The notes beneath the pieces are model-generated. The model did not search any database and was not told the origin of the DNA. It worked only from the letters and a program-made list of their open reading frames with translations. Made by a program: the position numbers and the translations under genes. Of a stretch of 64,000 nucleotides of DNA, positions 51,401-58,943 are shown in pieces. The stretch is from Chlamydiales bacterium (GTDB taxonomy: Bacteria > Chlamydiota > Chlamydiia > Chlamydiales > Rhabdochlamydiaceae): positions 45,136-109,135 of the forward strand of contig JACPOL010000009.1 of NCBI GenBank assembly GCA_016185065.1, read 5' to 3'. Positions within the stretch are counted from its first letter, which is position 1, and each line of letters begins with the position of its first letter.

Positions 51401-52724
51401 GATAGCAGCCTCTGGCGTTGCAACTCTAGGTGGTGAACTTGAGGTGATTCCATTATCAGGCACCTATGCTCAAACGCAAACCTATACGATTATTACAGCT
51501 GGAGGCGGCGTAGTTGGTGACTTCTCCTCACTCGTGATCACCAATCCGAACTTTATGTTAACTCGACGCATTCTAGCCAATTCCGTGCAGATCACGCTAA
51601 CAACTGCAGGTCAGGGAAACATTTTTAACGGTGTCATGTTCTCAGGATCCAACACGATAAGTGTTGCGAATAATATCAACGCGATAAACGCCTCTGGAGA
51701 TCTCGCACCCGATACCGATCTGGCCAACGTGATAAACTCTCTCGCAGGTCAGAGCGATGCTGTTGTGAATGACGCCTTAACTGAGATGGAGCCATCGCAG
51801 TATAGCTCTATGGAAGAGCTCAATACTGAGGTGGGGGCCGAACTCGTCTCTATCTTCCACAATAGACCCAATAGAAAATGTAGCGAATTCAAACCCTTCG
51901 ATATCTGGGTAGAGCCCTTCGGAAACGTATTTGAAGTGGATAATCTAGGACAGCAGACCGGCTTCCATGCAACAATAGGTGGTGTGGCTGGCGGATTCGA
52001 TGCGAAAGTCGCAAGCAACTGGGTTGTCGGAGTTGGGGGAGCTTATGACCATAGCAGGTTAAAGTGGAAAGAGAACCGCGGTCATGCAAATGTAAATAGC
52101 TACTACGGCGCGATCTACACCGACTACAAGACGTCAAAGGCTTATCTTGGAGCAACGCTGCTCGCCGGTAGCGATAGATACCACGTAACGCGTGGAATCA
52201 ACTTTTTAACCATCAATCGACACGCTGTATCCCGCTTTAATGGTTACAATATCGCGGGCCAGCTCTCAGCGGGACTCTTCTGGGGCCGCTCTCGCTTTGT
52301 TGCCTCTCCCTACGTGAACCTCGACTATCTCTACCTCCATGAGAATAGATTCACTGAGAAGAAAGCGGGCGGCCTTAACTTGAACGTCTCTGAATATAAC
52401 AGTAGAACGTTTAGAAGTGAGACGGGCATGAGCTTCCGCTACCGCGTAGGCGATAGAGATAAGCCCTACTGCATCACGCCGCTTGTTGCGCTTGCATGGA
52501 TCGCTGATGTGCCGCTACACCGCGATAAGTACACCTCAACATTTGTAGACCAGACGATTCCATTTAAAGTCGTGGGCTGGGATCACACTTGGAACCTCTT
52601 TGCGCCGAGCGCTGGCCTTAGCTTCTCGCTGCCGCACTTTGCGTTCACGATGCAGTATACTGCGGAGATTGGAAACCACTTTTTTGGTCAAAAGGGTAAT
52701 GTGCGCCTAGACTTTACCTGGTAG
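45489..52724 (+). CDS. Giant autotransporter adhesin with Gly-rich region and eleven 104-residue repeats
   Basis: A 2,411-residue type V secreted protein. The signal peptide ends near MPAVHAVNA. Residues 26-145 form a beta-helix start (DTITDGSGNTGSLRYVLDQV). Residues about 147-460 are very Gly-rich (GGGGGG runs). Residues about 688-1832 are eleven near-identical 104-residue units built from SITKAGSGNAVLTGANTFTG and GGTTINAGKLALSGSGSL, the passenger-associated transport repeat type. About residues 2128-2411 are the autotransporter beta-barrel, from FDIWVEPFGNVF to the terminal RLDFTW. The polymorphic membrane proteins of chlamydiae use the same route, but the GGA(I/L/V)/FxxN motifs that define them are not the basis here. 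Function as adhesin is inferred. Confidence 0.9.
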   Translation: MRRENWVRAFGYAYLSLFAMPAVHAVNAFTVDRGGDTITDGSGNTGSLRYVLDQVVRVNTDPVVTITFNPSLPTITLSDHLPILATNAVPATSSSITITGNGNTIDGASSFQAFFVTPVFSYSNTSTSITVGIDGLHVQNCKISGGNGGSNGDGGGGGMGAGGGLFVDAGASVTVSNSSFTSCAAAGGAGGTGQSYGGNAPGSGGGGGYRGGNGGSASGGNNGGGGGGGGFGSIGGSGSVEGGGGGGGGNWIPKLDVTASKGGSASGNSGGGGGGTLTSGAASSGTTSGAGGNNFASANGGAATTGAGVNATGGGGGGSGGGSGSGAINSGGTGGFGGGGGGSGTNNGLSPGAGKGGVGGAFAGGGGASLGAASGGGAGGDFGGGGGAGGFSNGGVATGSGGFGGGGGGGASGSNVFGGTSVFGGGGGGASGTGGTEGGNGGAEGSGVGGGGGGGAGLGGAIFLRTGGSLTIDGVTFASSSVSAGSGGSPNGVAGQAKGEDLYAQSTTSSNLSFSSDTIFTKSLGLTPGSSFNKNGAGKLTLSTASSYNGNTLINGGSLQVSADNQLGTGTGITIAASKALIADGTFSTAKNITIGAASTVSVTAGKTLTETGTLDGLAGASLQVNDGTTTGTLALTTASTTYAGGTTINSGTLALTLAAGLNTGGALTITSPGVFDISGLTASSTQVGDLTGSGTGNLGSKGFTFGTATATATFSGALADGGISGGTGASISKAGSGNAVFSGANTFTGGTTISAGKLLLSGSGSLNSAGAVSVAGSTFFDVSGITSSTQVGDLSGAGTVSLGSKALTFGTATVSTTFDGVIQDAGVTAGTGGSITKAGSGNAVLTGASTFTGGTTINAGKLALSGSGSLNSAGAVSVASSSFFDISGVTTSTQVGDLSGAGTVSLGSKALTFGTATASTTFSGAIADGGISGGTAGSITKAGSGNAVFSGANTFTGGTTISAGKLALSGSGSLLSSGPVSVAASTFFDISGVTTSTQVGDLSGLGTVSLGSKALTFGTATASTTFDGVIQDAGITAGTGGSITKTGSGNAVLTGANTFTGGTTINAGKLALSGSGSLLSTGPVSVAGSSFFDISGVTTSTQVGDLSGAGTVSLGSKALTFGTATASTTFSGAIADGGISGGAGGSITKAGSGNAVFSGTNTFTGGTTISAGKLALSGSGSLLSTGAVSVASSSFFDITGVTSSTQIGDLSGLGSVSLGSKALTFGTATASTTFDGVIQDAGITAGTGGSITKAGSGNAVLTGANTFTGGTTISTGKLVLSGSGSLNSAGAVSVAGSTFFDVSGVTTSTQVGDLSGLGTVSLGSKALTFGTATASTTFDGVIQDAGITAGTGGSITKAGSGNAVLTGANTFTGGTTINAGKLALSGSGSLLSTGPVSVAGSSFFDISGVTASTQVGDLSGAGTVSLGSKALTFGTATASTTFSGAIADGGISGGTAGSITKAGSGNAVFSGANTFTGGTTISAGKLLLSGSGSLSSAGAVSVAGSTFFDVSGITSSTQVGDLSGAGTVSLGSKALTFGTATASTTFSGVIQDAGVTAGTGGSITKAGSGNAVLTGANTYTGGTTINAGKFVLSGSGSIATTGAMAVGSSSFFDVSGITPGTTQVGDLSGAGTVSLGSKALTFGTATASTTFSGAIADGGISGGAGGSITKAGSGNAVFSGANTFTGGTTISAGKLALSGSGSLLSSGPVSVAASTFFDVSGVTTSTQVGDLSGLGSVSLGSKALTFGTATASTTFGGVIQDAGITAGTGGSITKTGSGNVVLTGANTFTGGTTINAGKLALSGSGSLNSAAPLAVTSPGFFDISGVTTSSQIGDLTSSGTVSLGSKNLTLGTATPLTIFNGALQDGGISGGAGGTVTKVGTGTLSLTGASTYTGVTTVSAGELNVQGSLTSAVTIGVSGILSGTGSVGGVTNNGTLTPGNSIGTLTVSGPLTLTGSSVLENEVTPLTTDLIAASGVATLGGELEVIPLSGTYAQTQTYTIITAGGGVVGDFSSLVITNPNFMLTRRILANSVQITLTTAGQGNIFNGVMFSGSNTISVANNINAINASGDLAPDTDLANVINSLAGQSDAVVNDALTEMEPSQYSSMEELNTEVGAELVSIFHNRPNRKCSEFKPFDIWVEPFGNVFEVDNLGQQTGFHATIGGVAGGFDAKVASNWVVGVGGAYDHSRLKWKENRGHANVNSYYGAIYTDYKTSKAYLGATLLAGSDRYHVTRGINFLTINRHAVSRFNGYNIAGQLSAGLFWGRSRFVASPYVNLDYLYLHENRFTEKKAGGLNLNVSEYNSRTFRSETGMSFRYRVGDRDKPYCITPLVALAWIADVPLHRDKYTSTFVDQTIPFKVVGWDHTWNLFAPSAGLSFSLPHFAFTMQYTAEIGNHFFGQKGNVRLDFTW
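47550..50984 (+). repeat. Eleven tandem 312-bp in-frame repeats
   Basis: The codon that starts VGDL occurs at 47550, 47862, 48174, 48486, 48798, 49110, 49422, 49734, 50046, 50361, 50673 and 50985. All spacings are 312 except one of 315. Two unit types alternate: A (SGAIADGGISGG, AVFSG) and B (GVIQDAGITAG, AVLTG), in order A B A B A B B A B A B. A degenerate A-like unit follows to about 51180. Confidence 0.95.
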
Positions 52725-52759
52725 AATTAATAGTTAAATTAAAATTTTAACTATTAATT
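52725..52759. terminator. AT-only hairpin after the autotransporter gene
   Basis: A perfect 14-base inverted repeat, 52725-52738 with 52746-52759, follows the stop at once. It has no GC core, so it is a weak terminator; an operator for the next gene is the alternative. Confidence 0.45.
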
Positions 52760-52809
52760 GTATTTAAACTTTAATTTGCGTATAATTTAAGTTTAAATAT
52801 GAGAATTCT

Positions 52810-53997
52810 ATGACCGCATTAAGTTTAGAGCCTCCAGTTGCACCAGTAGTTATACCAGCTGGCGTGCCAGAAAGGCCTTCAGAAGAGGGTAGTTTAGTCA
52901 CCCAGGTGGCTCTCAGGAGCCTCAAAGAGCTGGCACTAGGCCTAGGGGGCCTTGCGCTCCTCTCCTGCCTGATCGTGCTTCCCTCCTCTACCCTCGTCTC
53001 CTACGGGGCAGCCCTCGTTACCATGGTCTTTGTAAATGCGTTAATGCATGGTGTAAAACTTTATTTGAATCAAGAGTGCCAGAAGCTGCAAGGTCCTGAG
53101 GCTGCTCCTGAGGCTGCTCCTGAGGCTGCTCCTGAGGCTGCTCCTGAGGCTGCTGTAGAGCTGGCCCGGAAGCAGCAGATGGTTCGGGCGCTTGATTATG
53201 CCCAGGTGGTCGTTACGGGCTTGCAGGAGATCGCTCTAATGCTGGCTAGCATAGGTGTTGCGGCTCCATTTATGGTCCCAACGTCCCTGCCTAGCACCTA
53301 CACGAAGATCTTCGGACTTGTCGCTCTAATCAACCTAGGTATCCGATCTGCTGTGGTCTATTTGACTCACGAGAATGAGAGGCTTAAGAAGCTTGGCACA
53401 CAAGAGGCGCAGTTCGATCTAGAGACCAATCAGTTCACGCAAAAGGTGTTGCACTGCCTATCGGCCGTCGGCTTCGCTACCCTTTTTGAGATGACTGCGA
53501 TGACCCTTATTCATGAACAGGGACATGCGACTGCCGCGCAGGCCCTTTTTCAAGACTCAAGACCCGAGATCCGCATCTACTGGGACCACGCCGTTACCTT
53601 CCATTGGAGCTACAAACTGTCACAATTGGGAAGGTACTACGGAATAGATCTATCCCGTCTATTGGTAAGCGGCGCTGGGACTGCGGCTACATTCACTGCC
53701 ACTCTTGCTCTTTTAAGTGCAGCCCACTTCACACAAGAGTCGCATCCGGAACTTAGCACCTACCTGCATATGATGGCCCTTTTTAGTCTGGTGCAGAGTC
53801 TTATCTACGCCGCGTCCGCTTTTTTTGATAAATCACCAGGCCACGATTTCAACTCTCTCTGGATGCATGGAATTCATCCGCTGGTCTCAATGGCTTTTCT
53901 GATTCTAGTGCCGCTTCTATTTAAGCTCCTGCTTTGCGCAGGGGAGCAGCTGGCTGCTAGGTTTAAAGAGAGTGAATGCTTGAAACTTTGCACATAG
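52810..53997 (+). CDS. Polytopic membrane protein with HEXXH motif, possibly M50-like metalloprotease
   Basis: A 395-residue protein with about seven membrane segments. At residues 235-239, inside a hydrophobic stretch, is HEQGH (MTLIHEQGHATAAQALF), the HEXXH zinc site pattern. Near 340-346 DKSPGHDFNSLW provides a possible third ligand, as in site-2 proteases, where a second helix carries the Asp. A linker at about residue 96-115 consists of five PEAA units from a 12-base tandem repeat. Site-2 proteases cut membrane-bound regulators. Overall similarity is too weak to be sure, and a non-enzymatic membrane protein is possible. It starts a run with the GH1 and EEP genes. Confidence 0.5.
   Translation: MTALSLEPPVAPVVIPAGVPERPSEEGSLVTQVALRSLKELALGLGGLALLSCLIVLPSSTLVSYGAALVTMVFVNALMHGVKLYLNQECQKLQGPEAAPEAAPEAAPEAAPEAAVELARKQQMVRALDYAQVVVTGLQEIALMLASIGVAAPFMVPTSLPSTYTKIFGLVALINLGIRSAVVYLTHENERLKKLGTQEAQFDLETNQFTQKVLHCLSAVGFATLFEMTAMTLIHEQGHATAAQALFQDSRPEIRIYWDHAVTFHWSYKLSQLGRYYGIDLSRLLVSGAGTAATFTATLALLSAAHFTQESHPELSTYLHMMALFSLVQSLIYAASAFFDKSPGHDFNSLWMHGIHPLVSMAFLILVPLLFKLLLCAGEQLAARFKESECLKLCT
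53096..53155 (+). repeat. 12-bp tandem repeat (five copies, PEAA coding)
   Basis: CCTGAGGCTGCT is repeated five times without interruption inside the membrane protein gene. Each unit adds Pro-Glu-Ala-Ala, and copy number changes would keep the frame. Confidence 0.9.
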
Positions 53998-54025
53998 AGT
54001 GTTATTTTAAAATTAATATTTATAT

Positions 54026-55414
54026 ATGACTAAACAACAATTTGGCGACTTTCATAAAGTTTTAGAAGATCCAACTCTATGGCATAGCTTTGGAGATTTT
54101 AAAAACGCGCCCCCTCTCGGCCACGGCAATCCCCACTTTCTATTCGGGGTAGCAACAAGCATGTTCCAAGACTCAGGCGCAACGCACTGTCCAGAGTCGC
54201 AGTGGAGCGATTGGGAGAGCCGCTGCCTACCTGTGAATAATCGATCGGGTGCTGCAGTAAACCTCTTTGAGCTCTACCGCACCGCTCCCCAAGAGGTGAT
54301 CAAACGCCTGAAGCTTTTAACCGTAAACACCTACCGCTTTAGCATCGAATGGTCCCACTTAGAGCCCGAACAGGGAAAGTTCAATCACGAGAAGCTGCAA
54401 ACCTACGTCGAGTTTTGTAAGGCCTTACGCGACCATGAGATTCAACCACTCATCACGCTCCACCACTTTTCAGAGCCCCGCTGGTTCCACGAGATGGACA
54501 GCTTTGAAAAAGAGGAGAATATCGAATACTTCCGGACCTTCTGCAAATGGGCGTTTAAAGAGCTCGTTCAGGAGTATAAGGGAGCTCCGCTGGTTCAGCT
54601 CTTTTGCACGATCAACGAGCCTAGCATTGAGGCAAATTGCCGCTACGTCGTCGGCTACTTCTCTCCAGGCCTCTACTGCCGCTTTTCCAGAGCCGCCCGC
54701 TTCCTCTTAAATCTCTTGAAAGCACACTGCTGCGTTTATGCCGACTTAAAAGAGATCGCAAGAGAAGAGAAGCGAGAGGGGATTAAGATCGGTATCACCC
54801 ACCAGTACCTCCAGTTCTCTCCCCAGAGCTTTTTTATGAAGCCCGTCACTTCGTCTCTCAACAAGTTTCACGAGGCGGTACTCAACTTTTTTAAGACGGG
54901 AAGATTCGAGTGCAAAATTCCGCTTCTCTGCAACGTCGTTGAAGAGTGTGCAGAAACGCTGAAGCCAAAGGCGGACTTTGCAGGCGTGCAGTTCTACGGT
55001 AGGGTCTACTTGGGACTCAAGGGGGTACTCTCTCTTAACAAGCCGCAGACGACGATGCAAGGCATCTACGAAGATCCCGAAGGCCTCTTTGAAGCGATCG
55101 TCTCAGTTCACGAAGCGTTTAATGCACCTGTGATCGTCTCCGAGAATGGGATCTCCACAGAGTGCGACGAACAGAGGGCGAGATACCTCTCCCGCGCGCT
55201 CTACTCAGCCGAACAGGCAAGAGAGAAGATTGGCCCTGAAAACATGCTGGGCTACATCATCTGGTCGTTTAGCGATAACTTCGAGTGGTTCCTCGGCTGG
55301 AAGCCCCGATTTGGCGCCTTCTCACTTACAAAAGAGCGCACCCTTAGTGAAGAGTATAAGCCTGGGGTTCAGCCCTTTGTCGAGATGATCAGCGCCTGGA
55401 AAGCTTCTCTTTAA
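54026..55414 (+). CDS. Family 1 glycoside hydrolase (beta-glycosidase), copy 1
   Basis: A 462-residue retaining beta-glycosidase of the GH1 TIM-barrel fold. Acid/base Glu198 is in TINEPSIE, nucleophile Glu373 in SENGIS. TLHHFSEPRWF and the end WSFSDNFEWFLGWKPRFGAF are typical. The N-terminal QxEG reads QDSG, so one sugar contact is changed. No signal peptide. The natural substrate may be a host glycan or glycolipid; this is inference. The gene starts 28 bases after the HEXXH protein. GH1 enzymes are not part of the chlamydial core. Confidence 0.88.
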   Translation: MTKQQFGDFHKVLEDPTLWHSFGDFKNAPPLGHGNPHFLFGVATSMFQDSGATHCPESQWSDWESRCLPVNNRSGAAVNLFELYRTAPQEVIKRLKLLTVNTYRFSIEWSHLEPEQGKFNHEKLQTYVEFCKALRDHEIQPLITLHHFSEPRWFHEMDSFEKEENIEYFRTFCKWAFKELVQEYKGAPLVQLFCTINEPSIEANCRYVVGYFSPGLYCRFSRAARFLLNLLKAHCCVYADLKEIAREEKREGIKIGITHQYLQFSPQSFFMKPVTSSLNKFHEAVLNFFKTGRFECKIPLLCNVVEECAETLKPKADFAGVQFYGRVYLGLKGVLSLNKPQTTMQGIYEDPEGLFEAIVSVHEAFNAPVIVSENGISTECDEQRARYLSRALYSAEQAREKIGPENMLGYIIWSFSDNFEWFLGWKPRFGAFSLTKERTLSEEYKPGVQPFVEMISAWKASL

Positions 55415-55487
55415 GTAAAATTTTTAATCCACATTTTTTTATTTTTCGATCTGCTATAATTTCTCCATAATTATGTGGAGTTATTGA

Positions 55488-56627
55488 ATGTCAGAACCAA
55501 TCCCCGCTGCACTGCCAGTTACATTTAACCCTATGCTCATCTCTTGGAACGATCAGGTCGGGCAGGCGCTCAGCTGGGTTGCTCTTAAGCTTCAGTGGGG
55601 GATGCACTACTCCTCAGAACAAGTTCTCCACGCCTACTCAGCCATACTTCCAGGAGAATTTGGAAATTTTGAGAGTGAAGAGATCGAGATGCTCGTCCGC
55701 GTCGCCCGTGTGGCACTCACGGTACTCTTTGCCCCTCTAACCCTTGCCTTAACATTCTGCGGAGTTGCGTTAGAGCTCGTTGCTAACTGCTTCAAGAGCT
55801 CGCCCTGCACCTACATCAAAGGCGAGAGTGAAGGGGAAGCTCCAAAAAATAAGTACCGTCTTCTCACGCTGAATGCGTGCATGTTCTGGGGAGGCCTTCC
55901 CATTCCATTTGGAGGAGTAAGACCCGCTTCTGAACGAGTTGAGCAGGTTGCAGATTTCTTAAAATATATGAATTCAGATCTTGTTGTGATGCAGGAGGTC
56001 TCTTTTGGTCCTGCGCGCGCCTTGATTGAGAAGTTGAAAGGCGATTACGCCCACTTCTACACGCAGATCGGCCCGAACACGGGGCGGATGGAGAGCTGCC
56101 TCTTCTTGGCGTCGAAACAGCCCATCCTTAGAGAGCCTATCTTTGTCGAATTCCCCGATCAGAATGGAATTAAGCGCGGGTTTTTCTGCGTTGAGACACC
56201 TAAAAGCTGGGTTATTACAACTCACATGGAAGCTGGAAATAATCCAGAGATGCGTAGGGCGCAGCTTGCACTCATCACTCAGAAGATTCCCGAACTAAAG
56301 CAGCTCTCAAACAAGCCCTGCTTCCTTCTCGGTGACTTAAACATCCACCGCACACTGGATGTGGGGAGCGAGTATCTCGCATCCGGGCTTCAAGAGAACT
56401 ATTTCAATCCTCTTACGCAGCCAGAGGATCATGACACCTGCACCGATCTACACACAGCACGGGTGATGGGCCGTGAGAGGCCCGTGCCATCTGGACAGGC
56501 TGTCGATTACGCACTGGTGGATGAGAGATCTTTAGCCGAACACCCTCTAAATCTATCAGCTCGCCTCGTCAACACACTGGATATAAGCGATCACTACTCT
56601 ATCATCCTCGAGGTCGAGCACAATTAA
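55488..56627 (+). CDS. Membrane-anchored endonuclease/exonuclease/phosphatase-fold protein
   Basis: A 379-residue protein. A hydrophobic helix lies at about 75-105 (VALTVLFAPLTLALTFCGVA). The EEP fold follows: LLTLNACMFWGGLPI, metal-binding Glu170 (VVMQEVSF), THMEAG, GDLNIH with Asp283 and Asn285, and the catalytic SDHYS with Asp368-His369. This fold includes DNase I, inositol phosphatases and sphingomyelinases. The membrane helix suggests a lipid or phosphoinositide substrate, but this is inference. It overlaps the second GH1 gene by four bases tail to tail. Confidence 0.8.
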   Translation: MSEPIPAALPVTFNPMLISWNDQVGQALSWVALKLQWGMHYSSEQVLHAYSAILPGEFGNFESEEIEMLVRVARVALTVLFAPLTLALTFCGVALELVANCFKSSPCTYIKGESEGEAPKNKYRLLTLNACMFWGGLPIPFGGVRPASERVEQVADFLKYMNSDLVVMQEVSFGPARALIEKLKGDYAHFYTQIGPNTGRMESCLFLASKQPILREPIFVEFPDQNGIKRGFFCVETPKSWVITTHMEAGNNPEMRRAQLALITQKIPELKQLSNKPCFLLGDLNIHRTLDVGSEYLASGLQENYFNPLTQPEDHDTCTDLHTARVMGRERPVPSGQAVDYALVDERSLAEHPLNLSARLVNTLDISDHYSIILEVEHN

Positions 56628-58222
56628 GCAGCGGCGTCTGCTGCCAGGAGGCTTCTTCTCCAGGCCTGAGTGGCACGGATGAAGGTATCCATGCCGGGTT
56701 TTGGATCTGCAGCGATGCTTCCACCTGTTACAGGATAGGCCCCGAACGCCTGAGGCTGCATTCCCATATCCCATTCGAAGTTATTGCCAATCGACCAGGT
56801 GAGGTAGCCTCTGAGCTTCTCCTTTCCAATCGCCTGCTGCACCCTCTCTGCTGTGTAGAGGGCTCTCTGGTTAAATCTGGAGCGCTGAGCGTTGTCATGA
56901 GTGGAGATGCCCATCTCTGTGATGATGATCGGCTTCTTGAAGGCGTCATAGACCTCTAGTGCAGCCTCGTAGAGCCCCTCTGGATCTTCATGAAAGGGCA
57001 TCGCTGTCATCGCCTCGCCGTCGCTCGTGGGCCCAAGCATGCCAATCTTTGGACGCACGTAGTACTGCAGGCCGACAAAATCGGTCGGCGGATGGAGGTT
57101 CTTCTCCACAATGTTGCAGATTAGCGGGAACTTGAATTCAAAGTCGCCCGTTTTAAAGAAGTTTAAAACGCTCTCGTTGATCAGGCGATTTAAGTAGCGC
57201 GTTACTAAAAATAGTAGCGGATTTGTGGGCTTAAATGAGAGGCGCTGGTGCACGATGCCGATCTGCACATTGGGCTCTATTCTTTTTAGTGCGTCGTATA
57301 CGGCGCAGTGGGCTTTTAGCGCACCTTTAAGGAAGATGCCAGCTCTTTCGAAGTCCATGACCACTCCAGGGGAGTAGGAGCCACGCACGTAGCGCGAGAA
57401 GGCCTCGATATTCGGCTCATTGATCGTGCAGAAGTGCTCGACAAGGGGTCTGCCTTTGTAAGGCTGAGCAAGATGGGTAAATACTGGCACTGCATAATCT
57501 ACAAAGAGCTGGATGTTCTCCTCTCTTTCAAAGCTTCCAAAATCGTGGAACCACTGCGGCTCGGAAAAGTGGTGGAGTGTGACCATGGGGGCGATTCCCT
57601 CATCGCGCAGATGCTTGCAGAGGTCGATATAGATCTGCAGCGCATGCATATTGAAGATGTTCTGGTCAGGCTGGATATGGCTCCACTCGATTGAAAAGCG
57701 GTAGGAGTTAACGCCCAGCTTGTGCAGGCGGTCTGTGATCTCTTTGCGTCCTGCAGGCGTCTGATAGAGGCTGAAAAAATCGCTGCTCTTTCCAGAGCGG
57801 TTGCTCTCGTCGGGAATGCAGCTTCTCTCCCACTTAGCCCACTGAGAGGCGGGACAGTTTTCACTTCCCGAGTCTTGATAGGTGCAGGTGGCTGTGCCAT
57901 ACAAAAATGTAGGATCGTCATGGCCGAGCGCAATCTGCCCTTCAAGATCTCCAAGCTGATCCCAGAGGCGCGCATCTCTTGCAACTGCCGAAAAGTTCTG
58001 ACTGGGGTCTTGCGCCTCTTCCGCAACGAAGAAGCTAAGTGCATAGTTTGCAGCTTTGATGATGATAACAAGGCAGCCCGTGACCAGACCTGCAGGTAGA
58101 AGAAGGAGAGAGGGGAGCGCATGCCACACCCTCGAATCAACCGAGTCCGCAGGAAGAGGTGTTAAGCTCTCCTCGAACGCCTCCCAGATGAAGTCATTCG
58201 CAGAACCGATCGCCGTAACCAT
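56624..58222 (-). CDS. Family 1 glycoside hydrolase with N-terminal membrane segment, copy 2
   Basis: A 532-residue paralogue of copy 1. Residues about 33-68 are hydrophobic (LLLLPAGLVTGCLVIIIKAA), like the helix in the EEP protein. The catalytic domain has TINEPNIEAF (acid/base) and IITEMGIST (nucleophile; the usual ENG reads EMG). QDSG replaces QxEG as in copy 1, and it ends with WSIGNNFEWDMGMQPQAFGA. Both active-site glutamates are kept. The shared QDSG change shows copies 1 and 2 derive from one ancestor. It is convergent with the EEP gene. The anchor could place it on the inclusion or inner membrane. Confidence 0.85.
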   Translation of the reverse strand: MVTAIGSANDFIWEAFEESLTPLPADSVDSRVWHALPSLLLLPAGLVTGCLVIIIKAANYALSFFVAEEAQDPSQNFSAVARDARLWDQLGDLEGQIALGHDDPTFLYGTATCTYQDSGSENCPASQWAKWERSCIPDESNRSGKSSDFFSLYQTPAGRKEITDRLHKLGVNSYRFSIEWSHIQPDQNIFNMHALQIYIDLCKHLRDEGIAPMVTLHHFSEPQWFHDFGSFEREENIQLFVDYAVPVFTHLAQPYKGRPLVEHFCTINEPNIEAFSRYVRGSYSPGVVMDFERAGIFLKGALKAHCAVYDALKRIEPNVQIGIVHQRLSFKPTNPLLFLVTRYLNRLINESVLNFFKTGDFEFKFPLICNIVEKNLHPPTDFVGLQYYVRPKIGMLGPTSDGEAMTAMPFHEDPEGLYEAALEVYDAFKKPIIITEMGISTHDNAQRSRFNQRALYTAERVQQAIGKEKLRGYLTWSIGNNFEWDMGMQPQAFGAYPVTGGSIAADPKPGMDTFIRATQAWRRSLLAADAAA

Positions 58223-58244
58223 ATTAATTCCTTGTAGATAGGTT

Positions 58245-58397
58245 CTTTTTTGGAGTGCGGCGACTCGGCGCCGCTTTTTCTTAAAATCGACTTGTCGATT
58301 TTGTTAGAAGTTAAGAGAGATCGCCAGGTCGATCTCGAGAACAGCGGCGCCGAGTCGCCCGAGAAAAGCGGCGCCGAGTCGCCGCACTCCAAAAAAG
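58245..58397. repeat. Palindromic element with TGGAGTGCGGCG termini
   Basis: Both ends read TTTTTTGGAGTGCGGCGACT inward, then CGGCGCCGCTTTT. Between them are a perfect small hairpin (AAAATCGAC/GTCGATTTT at 58284-58303) and one extra partial copy of the arm (GCGGCGCCGAGTCGCC, 58344-58359). The element lies ahead of the second GH1 gene and after the trio of membrane proteins. It shares its core with 3462-3610 and 63957-64000. Confidence 0.85.
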
Positions 58398-58414
58398 AAA
58401 AACTCATAGAGCTG

Positions 58415-58933
58415 TTATGTAGGAGAAAGGTCAAGCATTTCAACTGTTTGAAGTGGGTTTGTGGCGTAGCCGTAGGGCAGGCAGCTATATTGCAGCAGAG
58501 GTCGCGTCTCAGGATTGGCATCCATTGCAACTATGCCTAGCATGACGAGAAGGGGATAGAGCAGTAGCAGTGGTTCTTCAGCTAAGAGTGCAAGTGCAAC
58601 TGTGCCGATTAGCAGCGCGCTGATCGTAAGAGTCAAGAGACCGATAAGATCATATCCCGCTGCGAGCAGATGCTCATGCTTTTTTGTGGAGAGAGCAGCT
58701 GGCTCGGGTGCACAGAGCTGCTCAAGTGCGATATAGGCCACGCAAGAGATATGGTAGAGGATGCCCGCTGGTGCCGCGACGCACACACCGAGGGAGTAGG
58801 CTCCCCTAGCCATCGCTAGAAGCCCCTCTTCGCAACTAAAAGGAGCCTGCCCTTCGGCCACCTCCTCGCGCGGAGGCTCCATCATCCTTGCACCAAAATG
58901 CAGATACTGGGCTGTAAAAGAAGCTGGTGTCAT
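58415..58933 (-). CDS. Lineage-specific membrane protein, family B member 3
   Basis: A 172-residue protein of unknown function. It shares GAYSLGVCVAAPAGILYHIS, then a spacer and HLLAAGYDLIGLLTL with the two genes upstream. About three hydrophobic segments are seen, and the chain lacks the soluble C-terminal part of its paralogues. No signal peptide. It is the last and shortest gene in a minus-strand trio. Confidence 0.55.
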   Translation of the reverse strand: MTPASFTAQYLHFGARMMEPPREEVAEGQAPFSCEEGLLAMARGAYSLGVCVAAPAGILYHISCVAYIALEQLCAPEPAALSTKKHEHLLAAGYDLIGLLTLTISALLIGTVALALLAEEPLLLLYPLLVMLGIVAMDANPETRPLLQYSCLPYGYATNPLQTVEMLDLSPT

Positions 58934-58943
58934 GGGTGCTTCC

